From assembly GCF_017599305.1 (NCBI RefSeq), contig NZ_JAGFWR010000013.1:1-64000 (forward strand): a stretch of DNA of 64,000 bases, written 5' to 3'. The DNA is from Micromonospora antibiotica (GTDB taxonomy: Bacteria > Actinomycetota > Actinomycetes > Mycobacteriales > Micromonosporaceae). Below, piece after piece: positions 1 through 8,074 of this stretch (the stretch's first letter is position 1; every line of letters starts with the position of its first letter). Position numbers and translations under genes: made by a program. Under the pieces are notes generated by a model that saw nothing but the letters and a program-made list of their open reading frames with translations, searched no databases and had not been told where the DNA came from.

Positions 1-96
1 CTCGACGAAGTCGCCCACGAACTCAACACCCGACCCCGCGAAACACTCGACTGGAACACACCAGCCCAACGCCTCGCACAACTCATCGTCCCCTAA
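1..96 (+). CDS. IS30-type transposase, C-terminal end (partial)
   Basis: The first 96 bases read as an open frame that enters from outside the window and ends in TAA. The 31 residues include VAHELNTRPRETLDW and a following PAQRL, which match the conserved end of IS30-family transposases (the stretch just after the last catalytic Glu of the DDE domain). Codon use is less G/C-rich at third positions than in the resident genes (aca, gaa, caa), as expected of a mobile gene. The catalytic core lies outside the window, so whether the element is intact cannot be judged. Confidence 0.75.
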   Translation, partial: LDEVAHELNTRPRETLDWNTPAQRLAQLIVP

Positions 97-125
97 CGAT
101 TGCACTCACCCCTTGACCCCGCCTC
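1..125 (+). mobile_element. Right end of an IS30-family insertion sequence
   Basis: The transposase stop at 94-96 is followed by about 29 bases (from ATTGCACTCACCCC) that look like the short non-coding end and terminal inverted repeat usual for IS30 elements. The left end is outside the window, so the inverted repeat cannot be verified and the outer boundary (about 125-131) is an estimate. The element abuts copies of a palindromic genomic repeat, a type of target IS30 elements often use. Confidence 0.5.
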
Positions 126-133
126 GCTGGATT

Positions 134-182
134 GACGCAAACCTCTTGATCGCCGGAGAGGGTGACGCAAACCTCTTGATCA
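134..182 (+). repeat. Two direct half-copies of a palindromic intergenic repeat
   Basis: GACGCAAACCTCTTGATC occurs at 134-151 and again at 165-182, in direct orientation. The same 18 bases form the right arm of a perfect 21-bp-arm hairpin at 30909-30962. These are therefore half-elements of that repeat family, lying immediately beside the insertion sequence. Confidence 0.7.
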
Positions 183-184
183 CC

Positions 185-268
185 GGGGCGGGCCGGGGCG
201 GGGCGGAGGGGTGGGGGTGGGCGGGGAGCGGGGGCGGAGGAGGGGGGTGGGGGGAGAGGGTGGGGGAG
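185..268 (+). other. G-run tract (possible quadruplex-forming)
   Basis: About 80 bases are almost pure G with short interruptions and contain many runs of three to six G separated by one to four bases. The tract lies directly before the iron box and start codon of the siderophore-interacting protein gene. Four or more close G runs is the standard sequence requirement for a G-quadruplex; whether one forms is inference. Confidence 0.4.
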
Positions 269-283
269 TTAGGGTAGCCTTAG
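269..283 (+). promoter_or_regulatory. Iron box (IdeR/DmdR-type operator)
   Basis: TTAGGGTAGCCTTAG resembles the first part of the actinobacterial iron-box consensus TTAGGTTAGGCTAACCTAA. It ends four bases before the ATG at 288, so a bound repressor would cover the transcription start. The mRNA is probably leaderless or nearly so, because no ribosome-binding site is seen. Confidence 0.55.
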
Positions 284-287
284 TTTT

Positions 288-1121
288 ATGGCGGAGCGCT
301 CCAAGATGGTTACTGCGGCGCGGGTGGTGCGGGTCGGACGGCCCACCCCGCACCTGGTCCGGCTCGTTCTCGGTGGGGAGGAGTTGGTCGGGCTGCCGGT
401 GGGAGAGTTCACCGACCACTACGTCAAGCTGGTCTTTCCGCCCGAGGGGGTGGACCTGCCGAGGCCGCTGGACCTGACGGCGATCAAGCGGGAGCTGCCC
501 CGGGAGCAGTGGCCCCGGCTGCGCGCGTACACCGTGCGGGCCTGGGACGCGGCGGCCGGTGAGTTGACCATCGACGTGGTGCACCACGGCGACGAGGGGT
601 TGGCCGGTCCGTGGGCGGCCCGGCTGCGGCCCGGCGACGAGGTGCTGTTCACCGGCCCCGGCGGGGCGTACGCGCCGGACCCGACGGCGGACTGGCACCT
701 GCTGGTGGGTGACGAGAGTGCCCTGCCGGCGATCGGCGCCGCGTTGGAGCGGCTGCCCGAGGGTGCCCCGGCGGTCGTCCTGGTCGAGATCGCCGACCCG
801 GCCGACGAGCAGTCGTTGCCCAGCCCCGGCGCGGTGGCGTTGACCTGGCTGCACCGGGCCGGCCGACCGGTCGGCGAGGCCCTGGTCGCGGCGGTACGGG
901 AGCTGGAGTTCCCGCCCGGCCGGGTGCACGCCTTCGTGCACGGCGAGGCCACGTTCGTCAAGGAGCTGCGCCGGCTGCTGCGGGTCGAGCGGTCGGTGCC
1001 CCGGGAAGCGCTGTCGATCTCCGGCTACTGGCGACGCGGCATGGACGACGAGGGCTGGCGCTCCACCAAGCCGGACTGGAACCGTCAGGTGGAGGCCGAG
1101 GAAGCCGAAGTTCTGACCTGA
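288..1121 (+). CDS. Siderophore-interacting protein (FAD-dependent ferric-siderophore reductase)
   Basis: A 277-residue cytoplasmic flavoprotein of the SIP family, which reduces ferric siderophores to release iron. The FAD-binding motif RAYTVR is at about residues 79-84, the Gly-rich loop GPGGAY near 123, and the NAD(P)H-domain signature GDESALPAI at 141-149; the C-terminal SGYWRRGMDDEGW is also typical. The length is normal for the family. The start at 288 directly follows an iron box, which supports iron repression. The last 13 codons lie inside a tandem repeat that continues beyond the stop codon, so the natural C-terminus may have been extended or remodelled. Confidence 0.93.
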   Translation: MAERSKMVTAARVVRVGRPTPHLVRLVLGGEELVGLPVGEFTDHYVKLVFPPEGVDLPRPLDLTAIKRELPREQWPRLRAYTVRAWDAAAGELTIDVVHHGDEGLAGPWAARLRPGDEVLFTGPGGAYAPDPTADWHLLVGDESALPAIGAALERLPEGAPAVVLVEIADPADEQSLPSPGAVALTWLHRAGRPVGEALVAAVRELEFPPGRVHAFVHGEATFVKELRRLLRVERSVPREALSISGYWRRGMDDEGWRSTKPDWNRQVEAEEAEVLT

Positions 1122-1249
1122 GCACCGCCAGGTGAGGGCCGAGGAGGCCGAAGTCCTTACCTGAGCACCGCCAGGTGGGGGCCGAGGGGGCCGAAGTCCT
1201 GACCTGAGCCAGGTGGAGGCCGAGAGGGCCGAAGTCCTGGCCTGAGCAC
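1084..1249 (+). repeat. Tandem repeat spanning the 3' end of the SIP gene
   Basis: Four imperfect units of roughly 38-48 bases begin with CAGGTGGAGGCCGAGG or a close variant and contain GGCCGAAGTCCTGACCTGAG. The first unit encodes the SIP C-terminus, including its TGA stop; three more follow in non-coding DNA. Each unit starts with CAGGT and ends near ACCTG, so single units have dyad character. Confidence 0.8.
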
Positions 1250-1316
1250 CGCCCACGGGTCGTGGGAATGGGCGCAATCGCCTGCTGTCGGGGTCACCGG
1301 GCGGGACGATGTGACC

Positions 1317-1421
1317 ATGGCTGAGCGGGCGCGGGACGTGGATGCGCGGGCGGGTGGCAGGCCCGACCCGGTGGTGCTCACCCTGGGCGTCGGCGGGGTG
1401 CTGGCGGTCGTTCTCTGGGGG
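1317..1421 (+). other. Displaced N-terminal segment of the BCCT transporter (frameshift)
   Basis: From ATG at 1317 the frame encodes a short hydrophilic head, then VVLTLGVGGVLAVVLWG, which is a good first membrane helix for a BCCT protein. This frame ends soon after in TGA. Adding one G to the GGGGG run at 1417-1421 joins it to the downstream frame and gives one continuous protein of about 547 residues. This is a one-base deletion or a sequencing error in a homopolymer; a programmed -1 shift is possible but unsupported. Confidence 0.65.
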
Positions 1422-2959
1422 TGTCCGCGCGCGGTTCGCTGGCCGACTTCGGCGAGTCCGGGCTGGCCTGGGTGATCGGCACCTTCGGCTGGTTCTTCGT
1501 CGTCGCGGCGGACGCCTTCCTGGTGCTCGCGGTGGTCATTGCGGCCTCCCGCTACGGCCGGATCCGGCTGGGCGCCGACGACGACCAGCCGGAGTTCGAC
1601 ACGCTGGCCTGGGTCGCCATGATGTTCAGCGCGGGGATGGGCATCGGTCTGGTCTTCTTCGCGGTGGCCGAGCCGATCCAGCACTACGCCACCCCGCCGC
1701 CGGCCACCGGCGTCGGGGCACAGACCCCGGGTGCCGCCGCAGCGGCCATGCAGTACACGCTCTTCCACTGGACGCTGCACCCGTGGGCGATCTACGCCGT
1801 CACCGCGCTGGCGCTGGCGTACTCGACGTTCCGCAAGGGGCGGGACAACCGGATCTCGGCCGCGTTCCACCCGCTGCTCGGCGCGCGGGCCGACGGGGTG
1901 GCCGGTCGGGCCATCGACCTGCTCGCCGTGTTCGCCACGGTCTTCGGTTCGGCCACCAGCCTCGGCCTCGGCGCGCTCCAGGTGGCCGCCGGTCTGGACC
2001 TGGTGGCCGGCGTACCGGACACCCGGTCGGTGGAACTGACCGTGATCGGCGCGCTGACCCTGGCCTTCGTCGTCTCGGCCTTCTCCGGCCTGCACCGGGG
2101 GGTCAAGTGGCTGTCCACCACCAACGTCCTGCTGGCCGTGGCGCTGATGGTCTTCGTGTTCGTGGTGGGGCCGACGATCTACACGCTGGAGGTGCTGCCC
2201 GCATCGGTCGGTGACTACCTCAGCAGCCTGGTGTTCATGTCCACCCGTACCGGCGCGTTCTCCGACCCGGCGTGGCTCGGGTCCTGGACGATCTTCTACT
2301 GGGCCTGGTGGATCTCCTGGGCGCCGTTCGTCGGCACCTTCATCGCGCGGATCTCACGCGGGCGGACCGTGCGTCAGTTCCTGGTCGGGGTACTGCTGGT
2401 GCCCAGCGGGGCCAGCGCGATCTGGTTCGCGATCATGGGCGGCAGCGCCCTGCGTACCCAGGCCAGCGGCACCCGCGATCTGGTGGCGGACGTCGGGGCG
2501 GGCAGTGAGCAGGCGCTGTTCGGGCTGCTGGACGCGCTCCCGCTGGGGACCGTCACCAGTGTGCTGGCCATGGTGCTCATCGCGCTCTACTTCGTGACCA
2601 GCGCCGACTCGGCGTCGCTGGTGCTGGGGGCGCTCACGTCGGGCGGCGCACTGCGCCCGCACCGCGTACTCGTGGTGCTCTGGGGGGTGCTGATCGGGGC
2701 GGTCGCCGCCGCGCTGCTGCTCGCCGGGGGCCTGGCCGCCCTGCAACAGGCGACCATCATGGTGGCGCTGCCGTTCGTGGTGGTGATGCTCGGGCTCGCC
2801 GTGGCGCTGCTGCGTGACATGGCCCGGGACCCGGCGGTCAACCCGCACCCGGACCGGGGACGCCGGTCCGGCCTGTCCGCCGCCGTGCGGGCCGCCCGGT
2901 CGTACGACGAGGAGAACCCACCCCCGGTCACCCACTGGCTGCACCGTCCTCCCCGCTGA
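1421..2959 (+). CDS. BCCT-family betaine/choline/carnitine transporter
   Basis: The long frame gives 512 residues if read from GTG at 1421. It carries the BCCT hallmarks GMGIGLVFFAVAEP at about 69-82 and the Trp-rich signature WAWWISWAPFVGTFIARISR in the second half, with about eleven hydrophobic helices. BCCT proteins move trimethylammonium osmolytes by Na+ or H+ symport, or by exchange, across the plasma membrane. No ribosome-binding site precedes 1421, and the first helix lies in another frame (1317-1421), so the listed start is not the natural one. If the frameshift is real the gene is probably inactive or reduced. It stands alone, 86 bp before dnaG. Confidence 0.85.
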   Translation: MSARGSLADFGESGLAWVIGTFGWFFVVAADAFLVLAVVIAASRYGRIRLGADDDQPEFDTLAWVAMMFSAGMGIGLVFFAVAEPIQHYATPPPATGVGAQTPGAAAAAMQYTLFHWTLHPWAIYAVTALALAYSTFRKGRDNRISAAFHPLLGARADGVAGRAIDLLAVFATVFGSATSLGLGALQVAAGLDLVAGVPDTRSVELTVIGALTLAFVVSAFSGLHRGVKWLSTTNVLLAVALMVFVFVVGPTIYTLEVLPASVGDYLSSLVFMSTRTGAFSDPAWLGSWTIFYWAWWISWAPFVGTFIARISRGRTVRQFLVGVLLVPSGASAIWFAIMGGSALRTQASGTRDLVADVGAGSEQALFGLLDALPLGTVTSVLAMVLIALYFVTSADSASLVLGALTSGGALRPHRVLVVLWGVLIGAVAAALLLAGGLAALQQATIMVALPFVVVMLGLAVALLRDMARDPAVNPHPDRGRRSGLSAAVRAARSYDEENPPPVTHWLHRPPR

Positions 2960-3045
2960 GCCGGGCGTTCGCCAGCCGCCCGTCCCCCGCCCGACGGATC
3001 GTCGGTCCGGCAGGGCAGGATGGAGGGCCGAGGGGGTGGCACCGC

Positions 3046-4920
3046 ATGGCTGGGCGGATCAGGGACGAGGACATCGCGTTGGTCCGCGAGCGTGCCTCCA
3101 TCGCCGAGGTGATCTCGGACACGGTGACCCTGAAGTCGGCCGGTGGCGGCAACCTCAAGGGCCTGTGCCCGTTCCACGACGAGAAGAGCCCGTCGTTCAA
3201 CGTCTCACCGGCCCGTAACGTCTTCTACTGCTTCGGTTGCGGCGTCGGTGGCGACGCGATCAAGTTCCTGATGGACGCCGAGCATCTCACCTTCGTCGAG
3301 TCCGTCGAGCGGCTCGCCGACCGGGTCGGCATCCAGCTGCGCTACGTCGAGGGTGACCAGGCCGCGCCCCGGGCCCGTCCGCAGCAGGGGCAGAAGCAGC
3401 GGCTGGTGGCCGCGCACGCCGCCGCCGTGGAGTTCTATCAGGCGCAGCTCACCACGGCCGGCGCCCGCCCGGCCCGGGAGTTCCTGGCCCGGCGCGGTTT
3501 CGACCGGGCCGCCGCGCAGCGGTACGGGTGCGGTTTCGCCCCGGACGCCTGGGACCTGCTCACCAAGCACCTGCGTCAGCAGGGGTTCACCCATGACGAG
3601 CTGGTGACCGGCGGGTTGTCCCGGCCGTCGCGCTCGGGCACCCTGATCGACCGGTTCCGTCGCCGGCTGATGTGGCCGATCCGCGACATCGCCGGTGATG
3701 TGATCGGCTTCGGGGCGCGGAAACTCTTCGACGACGACGACGGCCCGAAATACCTCAACACCCCCGAGACGCCGATCTATAAGAAGTCGCACGTGCTCTA
3801 CGGCATCGACCAGGCCAAACGGGAGATCGCCAAGCAGGGCCGGGTGGTCGTCGTCGAGGGTTACACCGACGTGATGGCCTGCCACCTGGCCGGGGTCCCG
3901 ACCGCCGTGGCGACCTGCGGCACCGCCTTCGGCGCCGACCACATCGGCGTGCTGCGCCGGCTGCTGCTCGACACCGACGCGGTGGCCGGTGAGGTGATCT
4001 TCACCTTCGACGGGGACGCCGCCGGGCAGAAGGCCGCGCTGCGTGCCTTCGAGGACGACCAGCGCTTCGTCGGGCGTACCTTCATCGCGGTCAGCCCGGA
4101 CAACATGGACCCGTGCGACCTGCGGTTGGCAAAGGGTGACCTGGCGATCCGTGACCTGGTGGCCCGCCGCGAGCCGCTCGTCGACTTCGCCCTCCGGCAC
4201 GTGATCAACCGCTACGACCTGGACACGGTGGACGGCCGGGTCGAGGCGATGCGCCGGGCCGCGCCCCTGGTTGCCAAGATCAAGGATCGGGAGAAACGTC
4301 CCGAGTACGTCCGCAAGCTCGCCGGTGACCTCGGCATGGAGATCGAGCCGGTGCAGCGGGCGGTGCTGGCCGCCGCCAACTCCCCGGGTGAACGGGAGGC
4401 TGCCGCCCCGCCCCGGGGTCGGACCCGTCCGGCCGTGCCCGCCGTGGACAGCCCGGAGTCGATGGTCGAGCGGGAGGCGTTGAAGCTCGCCCTCCAGGTG
4501 CCGGTCCTCGCCGGCCCGATGTTCGACGCCGTCGAGGCCGCCGAGTACCGGCACCCGGTGCACGTCGCGGTCCGTACGGCGATCGCGGCGGCCGGCGGGG
4601 TGGCGGTGGCGGCCGGCGGCGCGGTGTGGATCGGTGCCGTGCGGGACGCCTGCGAGGACCTGGCCGCCCAGGCGCTCGTCGGTGAGCTGGCGGTGGAGCC
4701 GCTGCGGATCGACGGCGAACCCGATCCGAGGTACGTCTCCAGCACCCTCGCCCAGTTGCAGTGGGGCTCGGTGACCGCCCGGATCAGGGACCTGAAGTCC
4801 AAGATCCAGCGGATCAACCCGGTCAACCAGAAGGACGAGTATTTCGCCCTCTTCGGGGAACTGCTCTCGCTGGAACAGCATGCGCGGGCCCTACGCGAGC
4901 AGGCCGCGGGAGGACTCTGA
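3046..4920 (+). CDS. dnaG: DNA primase
   Basis: A 624-residue replication primase, which makes RNA primers at the fork with the DnaB helicase. An N-terminal zinc ribbon is visible (C41-x2-H44 and C62-x2-C65 within YCFGCG), followed by the catalytic core, the TOPRIM domain with VVVEGYTDVM (Glu about 271) and FDGDAAGQKA (Asp about 322/324), and a C-terminal helicase-binding region ending in LEQHARALREQ. All metal and catalytic residues that can be checked are present and the length is normal. The stop overlaps the start of the next gene (TGATG), so the two are probably translated together. Confidence 0.97.
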   Translation: MAGRIRDEDIALVRERASIAEVISDTVTLKSAGGGNLKGLCPFHDEKSPSFNVSPARNVFYCFGCGVGGDAIKFLMDAEHLTFVESVERLADRVGIQLRYVEGDQAAPRARPQQGQKQRLVAAHAAAVEFYQAQLTTAGARPAREFLARRGFDRAAAQRYGCGFAPDAWDLLTKHLRQQGFTHDELVTGGLSRPSRSGTLIDRFRRRLMWPIRDIAGDVIGFGARKLFDDDDGPKYLNTPETPIYKKSHVLYGIDQAKREIAKQGRVVVVEGYTDVMACHLAGVPTAVATCGTAFGADHIGVLRRLLLDTDAVAGEVIFTFDGDAAGQKAALRAFEDDQRFVGRTFIAVSPDNMDPCDLRLAKGDLAIRDLVARREPLVDFALRHVINRYDLDTVDGRVEAMRRAAPLVAKIKDREKRPEYVRKLAGDLGMEIEPVQRAVLAAANSPGEREAAAPPRGRTRPAVPAVDSPESMVEREALKLALQVPVLAGPMFDAVEAAEYRHPVHVAVRTAIAAAGGVAVAAGGAVWIGAVRDACEDLAAQALVGELAVEPLRIDGEPDPRYVSSTLAQLQWGSVTARIRDLKSKIQRINPVNQKDEYFALFGELLSLEQHARALREQAAGGL

Positions 4921-5735
4921 TGGGACTGTTCGGCCGCAAGCCCAAGCTGCCCGCCGCCGCCCGCCCCGCCCTGACCGCCGGGGAACGGGTGCTGGCCTGG
5001 GCCGCCGCTGGCAACGGCGCCAGCAACGACGCACCGCCCACCGACGATGTGCCTGCCGGCCCGTCGGCTGTCGCCGGCCCGCCGCCCGCCGACGATGTGC
5101 CTGCCGCTGACGGTGCGTCTGTCACTGCCGGCCCGTCGGCTGCCACCGGCCCGCCGCCCGCCGACGATGTGCCTGCCGCTGACGGTGCGTCTTCCGTTGA
5201 CGGAGGGTCCGCCGTCGCCGGCCCGTCGGCTGTCGCCGGCCCGTCGGTCGTTGGCGGTGCGTCGGCTGTCGGCGGTGCGTCGGCCGGTACCGGTTCCGGT
5301 GGCGGCGGGGTGCTGGTGGCGACCAACCTCGGGCTCTGGCTGCCCGGTCGGGCGGAGCGGCTGGGCTGGCACGACATCCTCAAGGCCGTCTGGTCCGAGC
5401 GGGAGCTGACCGTCACGGTGGCGGAGACGATCGACGAGCGGGACGGTTACCTGGTGGTCGCCGACGGTCCCGTCGAGACGTACCTGCTGCTCGATCCGGG
5501 GGACCTGCCGCACCAGGTGCGGGCGCGGGTGACCCGCTCGGTGGCGTACACCCAGCAGCACCCGGTGCCCGACGGCTCGGGGCGGATCGCGGCCCGGCGG
5601 GTGGCCGGGGCGGACGGTCTGACCTGGACGGTCCGCTACGAACCCGGCACCCCGGTCGACGCCGACGGGGTCCGCGCCGAGACCGACCAACTGGTCGCCG
5701 CCGCCCGCGCCGCCACCGCCCCGGCCGACCTCTGA
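4920..5735 (+). CDS. Conserved hypothetical protein coupled to dnaG
   Basis: ATG at 4920 overlaps the dnaG stop, which fixes the start of this 271-residue protein. Residues 1-30 (MGLFGRKPKLPAAARPALTA) are basic. Residues about 35-125 are an Ala/Pro/Asp/Gly low-complexity stretch built from repeated PPADDVPAADGAS-like units. Residues about 126-271 form a compact domain (LVATNLGLWLPGRAERLGWHDIL onward) resembling proteins often found beside dnaG in actinobacteria; no catalytic motif is apparent. There is no signal peptide or membrane helix. The disordered linker is likely to vary in length between strains. The function is unknown; a role near replication rests on position only. Confidence 0.8.
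   Translation: MGLFGRKPKLPAAARPALTAGERVLAWAAAGNGASNDAPPTDDVPAGPSAVAGPPPADDVPAADGASVTAGPSAATGPPPADDVPAADGASSVDGGSAVAGPSAVAGPSVVGGASAVGGASAGTGSGGGGVLVATNLGLWLPGRAERLGWHDILKAVWSERELTVTVAETIDERDGYLVVADGPVETYLLLDPGDLPHQVRARVTRSVAYTQQHPVPDGSGRIAARRVAGADGLTWTVRYEPGTPVDADGVRAETDQLVAAARAATAPADL
5084..5191 (+). repeat. In-frame coding tandem repeat
   Basis: A segment containing GCCGACGATGTGCCTGCCGC followed by TGACGGTGCGTCT occurs twice in direct orientation, with a shorter copy just upstream near 5041. It encodes the PPADDVPAADGAS units of the low-complexity linker. The period is a multiple of three, so changes in copy number would keep the frame. Confidence 0.7.
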
Positions 5736-5942
5736 CTCTCGGCGGGTACGTCTCGCAACTCCGGCCAGGTCGCGTGGTCGCCGCGAGGCGGATGCCGCCA
5801 TCTCGGCCCCGTTGAGTCGATCATGGTCGCGGGGGGCCGGGGTCGGCGGTGCGGTTCGAGCCCGGCGCGGCGAGATCGTGGTGACCGGCCAGACCGACCG
5901 ATACCGACCGAGGCCGAGCCAGGCGGACCGATACCGACCGGG

Positions 5943-6188
5943 TCAGCGGGTTCTTGCCCAGGTCACAAAGCGTGCGGTCAGGTCGGGTGGGGCGACACCG
6001 TCGTGCAGGGTGGCGAGATCGCTCATCGCCTCGCCCAACAGGGTGCCCAGATAGAACAGCAGGGCGGTGCGATCCTCGCGGTACTCGCCGAGCAGCGCCA
6101 ACCGGGCCGGCGAGCACGGCCAGGCCGCCCCGCACACCCGGCAACGCCAGGAGGGGCGGGCCGCGACATGTGGGCGGTACCGGGGCAT
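5943..6188 (-). CDS. Small Cys-pair protein, divergent from a DUF5753 regulator
   Basis: An 81-residue protein starting MPRYRPHVAARPSWRCRVCG, with CRVCGAAWPC near the N-terminus (Cys x2 Cys, then Cys), followed by helical sequence ending ARFVTWARTR. Small proteins of this form are commonly encoded divergently from helix-turn-helix/DUF5753 genes in Micromonospora and Streptomyces. The cysteine spacing suggests a zinc knuckle, but only three cysteines are visible. It may act with the neighbouring regulator; no function is established. The 207 bp downstream (5736-5942) hold no supported gene. Confidence 0.6.
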   Translation of the reverse strand: MPRYRPHVAARPSWRCRVCGAAWPCSPARLALLGEYREDRTALLFYLGTLLGEAMSDLATLHDGVAPPDLTARFVTWARTR

Positions 6189-6477
6189 CAGCGCACCCCT
6201 GGCCGGCCGCTGCGGGGGTGGGGGTGACGCGGGAATCCGCAGCGGAGCCGGCTGGTCTGGCGCATGGTCGAGCCTCCGTCACTGGTGGAGGGGAGCGCCC
6301 GCCGACGACACCGACGGACGCTCCCGGCCTGGTTCCGCCCACCGTCCGATCCCGGGAGCGGTCCCGCTGGGTGACAGTCTGTTGATGATCCGACTACGGT
6401 GGGAGGTTCGACCTGCCGACGGCCCAGGCGTGGACCGGTCGACCCGGAATGGTACGAGGATGTACGGAGGCTGTCTG

Positions 6478-7281
6478 GTGGAACGTTCGTCCATGCTGGA
6501 CCACTTCGCGGAGGAGTTGCGGCTCGTGCGGGCCGCCAACGGCATGTCCCAGGCGACGCTGGCCGAGGCGCTGAGCTATTCGGGCGCGCTGGTGGCCAAG
6601 GTGGAGACCTGCGAACGCCGGCCGAGCCTGGACTTCGCGCGCCGCTGCGACACGGTGTTCACCACCGACGGCCGCTTCGAGCGCATCCAGAAACGGATCA
6701 GCCGGGAAACCGTGGTGCCGTGGGCCCGGGACTGGACGGCAGTGGAGGCGGAGGCGCGGGCGTTCCGCTGGTTCGAGCCGCTCTATGTGCCCGGTCTGCT
6801 CCAGACCGAAGAATATGCCCGCGCCATTCTGGTCGGTGCCGGGCTATTCGGTGCCGACGAAATCGAACAGCAGGTGGCTACGCGAATCGAACGCCAGATC
6901 GTGCTCACCCGGGACCGGCCGCCGCTGCTCACTGCCGTCATCGACGAGTACGTGTTGCGCCGCCGGGTCGGTGAGCCGCAGGTGATGTGCGAGCAGTTGC
7001 AGCATCTGGTGAAGCTCGGCACGACTCTGCCGAGGGTCCGAATCCAGGTCGTGCCGCTCTCCGCCGGTGCCTACCCCGGCCTTGACGGCCCCTTGGTGAT
7101 TGCCACCGCGCCCACCGGCGAGGACGTCGTCTACCTGGAGGGGCAGCGTCACGGGCAGGTGGTCGACCGCACCGACTACCTGCGCGAGGTGGTCGAGGTA
7201 TGGGAGTCGATCCGCGGTGCGACACTTTCGCAGCAGCAGTCCATCGAGTTGATATCGGAGGTGGCGGAAACATGGATCTGA
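6478..7281 (+). CDS. XRE-family regulator with DUF5753 (Scr1-type)
   Basis: A 267-residue DNA-binding regulator. GTG at 6478 is preceded by GGAGG seven bases upstream, which favours it over the ATG at 6460. Residues about 5-60 form a helix-turn-helix (ELRLVRAANGMSQATLAEAL, then SGALVAKVETCERRPS). The rest is the DUF5753 domain with the typical WFEPLYVPGLLQTEEYARA and the end region PLVIATAPTGEDVVYLEG. Such proteins pair with DUF397 partners in actinobacteria and affect morphology and secondary metabolism in Streptomyces. The frame overlaps the next gene by 10 bp, so the two are translationally coupled. Confidence 0.92.
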   Translation: MERSSMLDHFAEELRLVRAANGMSQATLAEALSYSGALVAKVETCERRPSLDFARRCDTVFTTDGRFERIQKRISRETVVPWARDWTAVEAEARAFRWFEPLYVPGLLQTEEYARAILVGAGLFGADEIEQQVATRIERQIVLTRDRPPLLTAVIDEYVLRRRVGEPQVMCEQLQHLVKLGTTLPRVRIQVVPLSAGAYPGLDGPLVIATAPTGEDVVYLEGQRHGQVVDRTDYLREVVEVWESIRGATLSQQQSIELISEVAETWI

Positions 7282-7463
7282 GCGACGCCCGGTGGCGCAA
7301 GAGCACCCGCAGCAACGGTGGCGGCGGTGCCTGTGTCGAGGTGGCCGATAACCTGGCTGGCGTGGTGGTCGTGCGTGATTCCAAGGATCCGGGCGGGCCG
7401 GTGCTGGCCTTCGAGCCGCAGGCATGGTGCGCGTTCGTGGCACGGGTGGGCGGCCGGCCATGA
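7272..7463 (+). CDS. DUF397 domain protein
   Basis: A 63-residue protein opening MDLSDARWRKSTRSNGGGG-ACVEVAD, the standard DUF397 pattern, then VVRDSKDPGGPVLAF and a final helix. It starts at 7272, inside the end of the DUF5753 gene. These small partners are thought to act as antitoxin-like or modulating partners of the upstream regulator (family knowledge, not shown here). Length and all conserved positions are normal. Confidence 0.92.
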   Translation: MDLSDARWRKSTRSNGGGGACVEVADNLAGVVVVRDSKDPGGPVLAFEPQAWCAFVARVGGRP

Positions 7464-7534
7464 CGGCGGAGACTCGTGGCGCTGCGTTCTCCGAGCAGGG
7501 CCACCACCCCGGGTTCCCCTCGGGGCCGCCGTCC

Positions 7535-7578
7535 TTGTGGAGATTTGTTGTCGCTCCAGCGACAATAAATCTCCACAA
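7535..7578. repeat. Palindromic repeat, family B, copy 1
   Basis: Two 21-base arms with one mismatch flank a two-base centre; the left arm begins TTGTGGAGATTTGTTGTCGC. A diverged copy lies at 33387-33430, and both copies are followed by TCCT. It lies between the DUF397 gene and the convergent antitoxin gene and could serve as a terminator. The shared sequence at two loci marks it as a dispersed element. The rest of 7464-7759 holds nothing I can support. Confidence 0.75.
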
Positions 7579-7759
7579 TCCTGCGGAAACCCCTGCCCTC
7601 AGCCCGCAGCGCCCAGGCTCCTGTCCGCCAGGGTGAGTTGAGGCCAGCGATGCAGAGCAAGTCCCTGCTACTTGGCGGAACGCCCCCGGGGACGTGACCG
7701 GTGCATCGCTTTCGACGGTGGGGAAGGTTGCCCCGGAGTCTCGCCAGAAGACTCAAGGG

Positions 7760-8074
7760 CTATGCGGTTATGAACTCGACCGCACCGTGGGTGATTTTGA
7801 TGTCGAAGCTCATGCCGGTCCCTTTGGAGAGCTTCGCCAAGGTGGCGATGGAGGGGGGCTGGTCGCCGGACTCCAAGCGAGCAATGACGGACTGGGTCAT
7901 GCCCACCATGCGCGCCAGGGCAGTCTGGGTGAGACCGTTGTCTTCGCGGTACTTCACGATGCGGAGAGCCACGTCGCGGGCGAATGCTGTCCGGTCCCAC
8001 TCGGCGCGGAACGCCGGATCCTTGCGGCGTTCGTCGATGACTTGCTGCGAGGTTTTCAGGTCGGAGAGCTTCAT
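7760..8074 (-). CDS. XRE-type antitoxin (HigA-like)
   Basis: A 104-residue helix-turn-helix protein starting MKLSDLKTSQQVIDERRKDP. The HTH is LTQTALARMVGMTQSVIARL at about residues 48-67, and the following ESGDQPPSIATLAKLSKGTG is typical of antitoxins of HigBA pairs. ATG at 8074 overlaps the stop of the upstream toxin gene (TGATG), which settles the start. It should neutralise the toxin and repress their shared promoter. Note the toxin-first order, the usual arrangement for HigBA and opposite to most other toxin-antitoxin operons. Confidence 0.85.
   Translation of the reverse strand: MKLSDLKTSQQVIDERRKDPAFRAEWDRTAFARDVALRIVKYREDNGLTQTALARMVGMTQSVIARLESGDQPPSIATLAKLSKGTGMSFDIKITHGAVEFITA

Noticed and set aside
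291..305. GGAGCGCTCC as a CebR-type cellobiose operator
   Set aside because: Only the inner ten bases match TGGGAGCGCTCCCA, it lies inside the SIP coding start, and an iron box explains the control better.
1410..1425. Programmed -1 frameshift in the BCCT gene
   Set aside because: There is a G run but no convincing downstream pseudoknot or family precedent; an indel or sequencing error is simpler.
3205..4881. Long open frame antisense to dnaG (and similar long antisense frames under most genes)
   Set aside because: In DNA this GC-rich, antisense frames stay open by chance. The translation is Gly/Arg/Val-rich without any domain and lies opposite an essential gene with clear motifs.
5736..5942. 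Possible small gene between the dnaG partner and the Cys-pair protein
   Set aside because: Repeated GACCGATACCGACCG words and no start with a ribosome-binding site or recognisable product.
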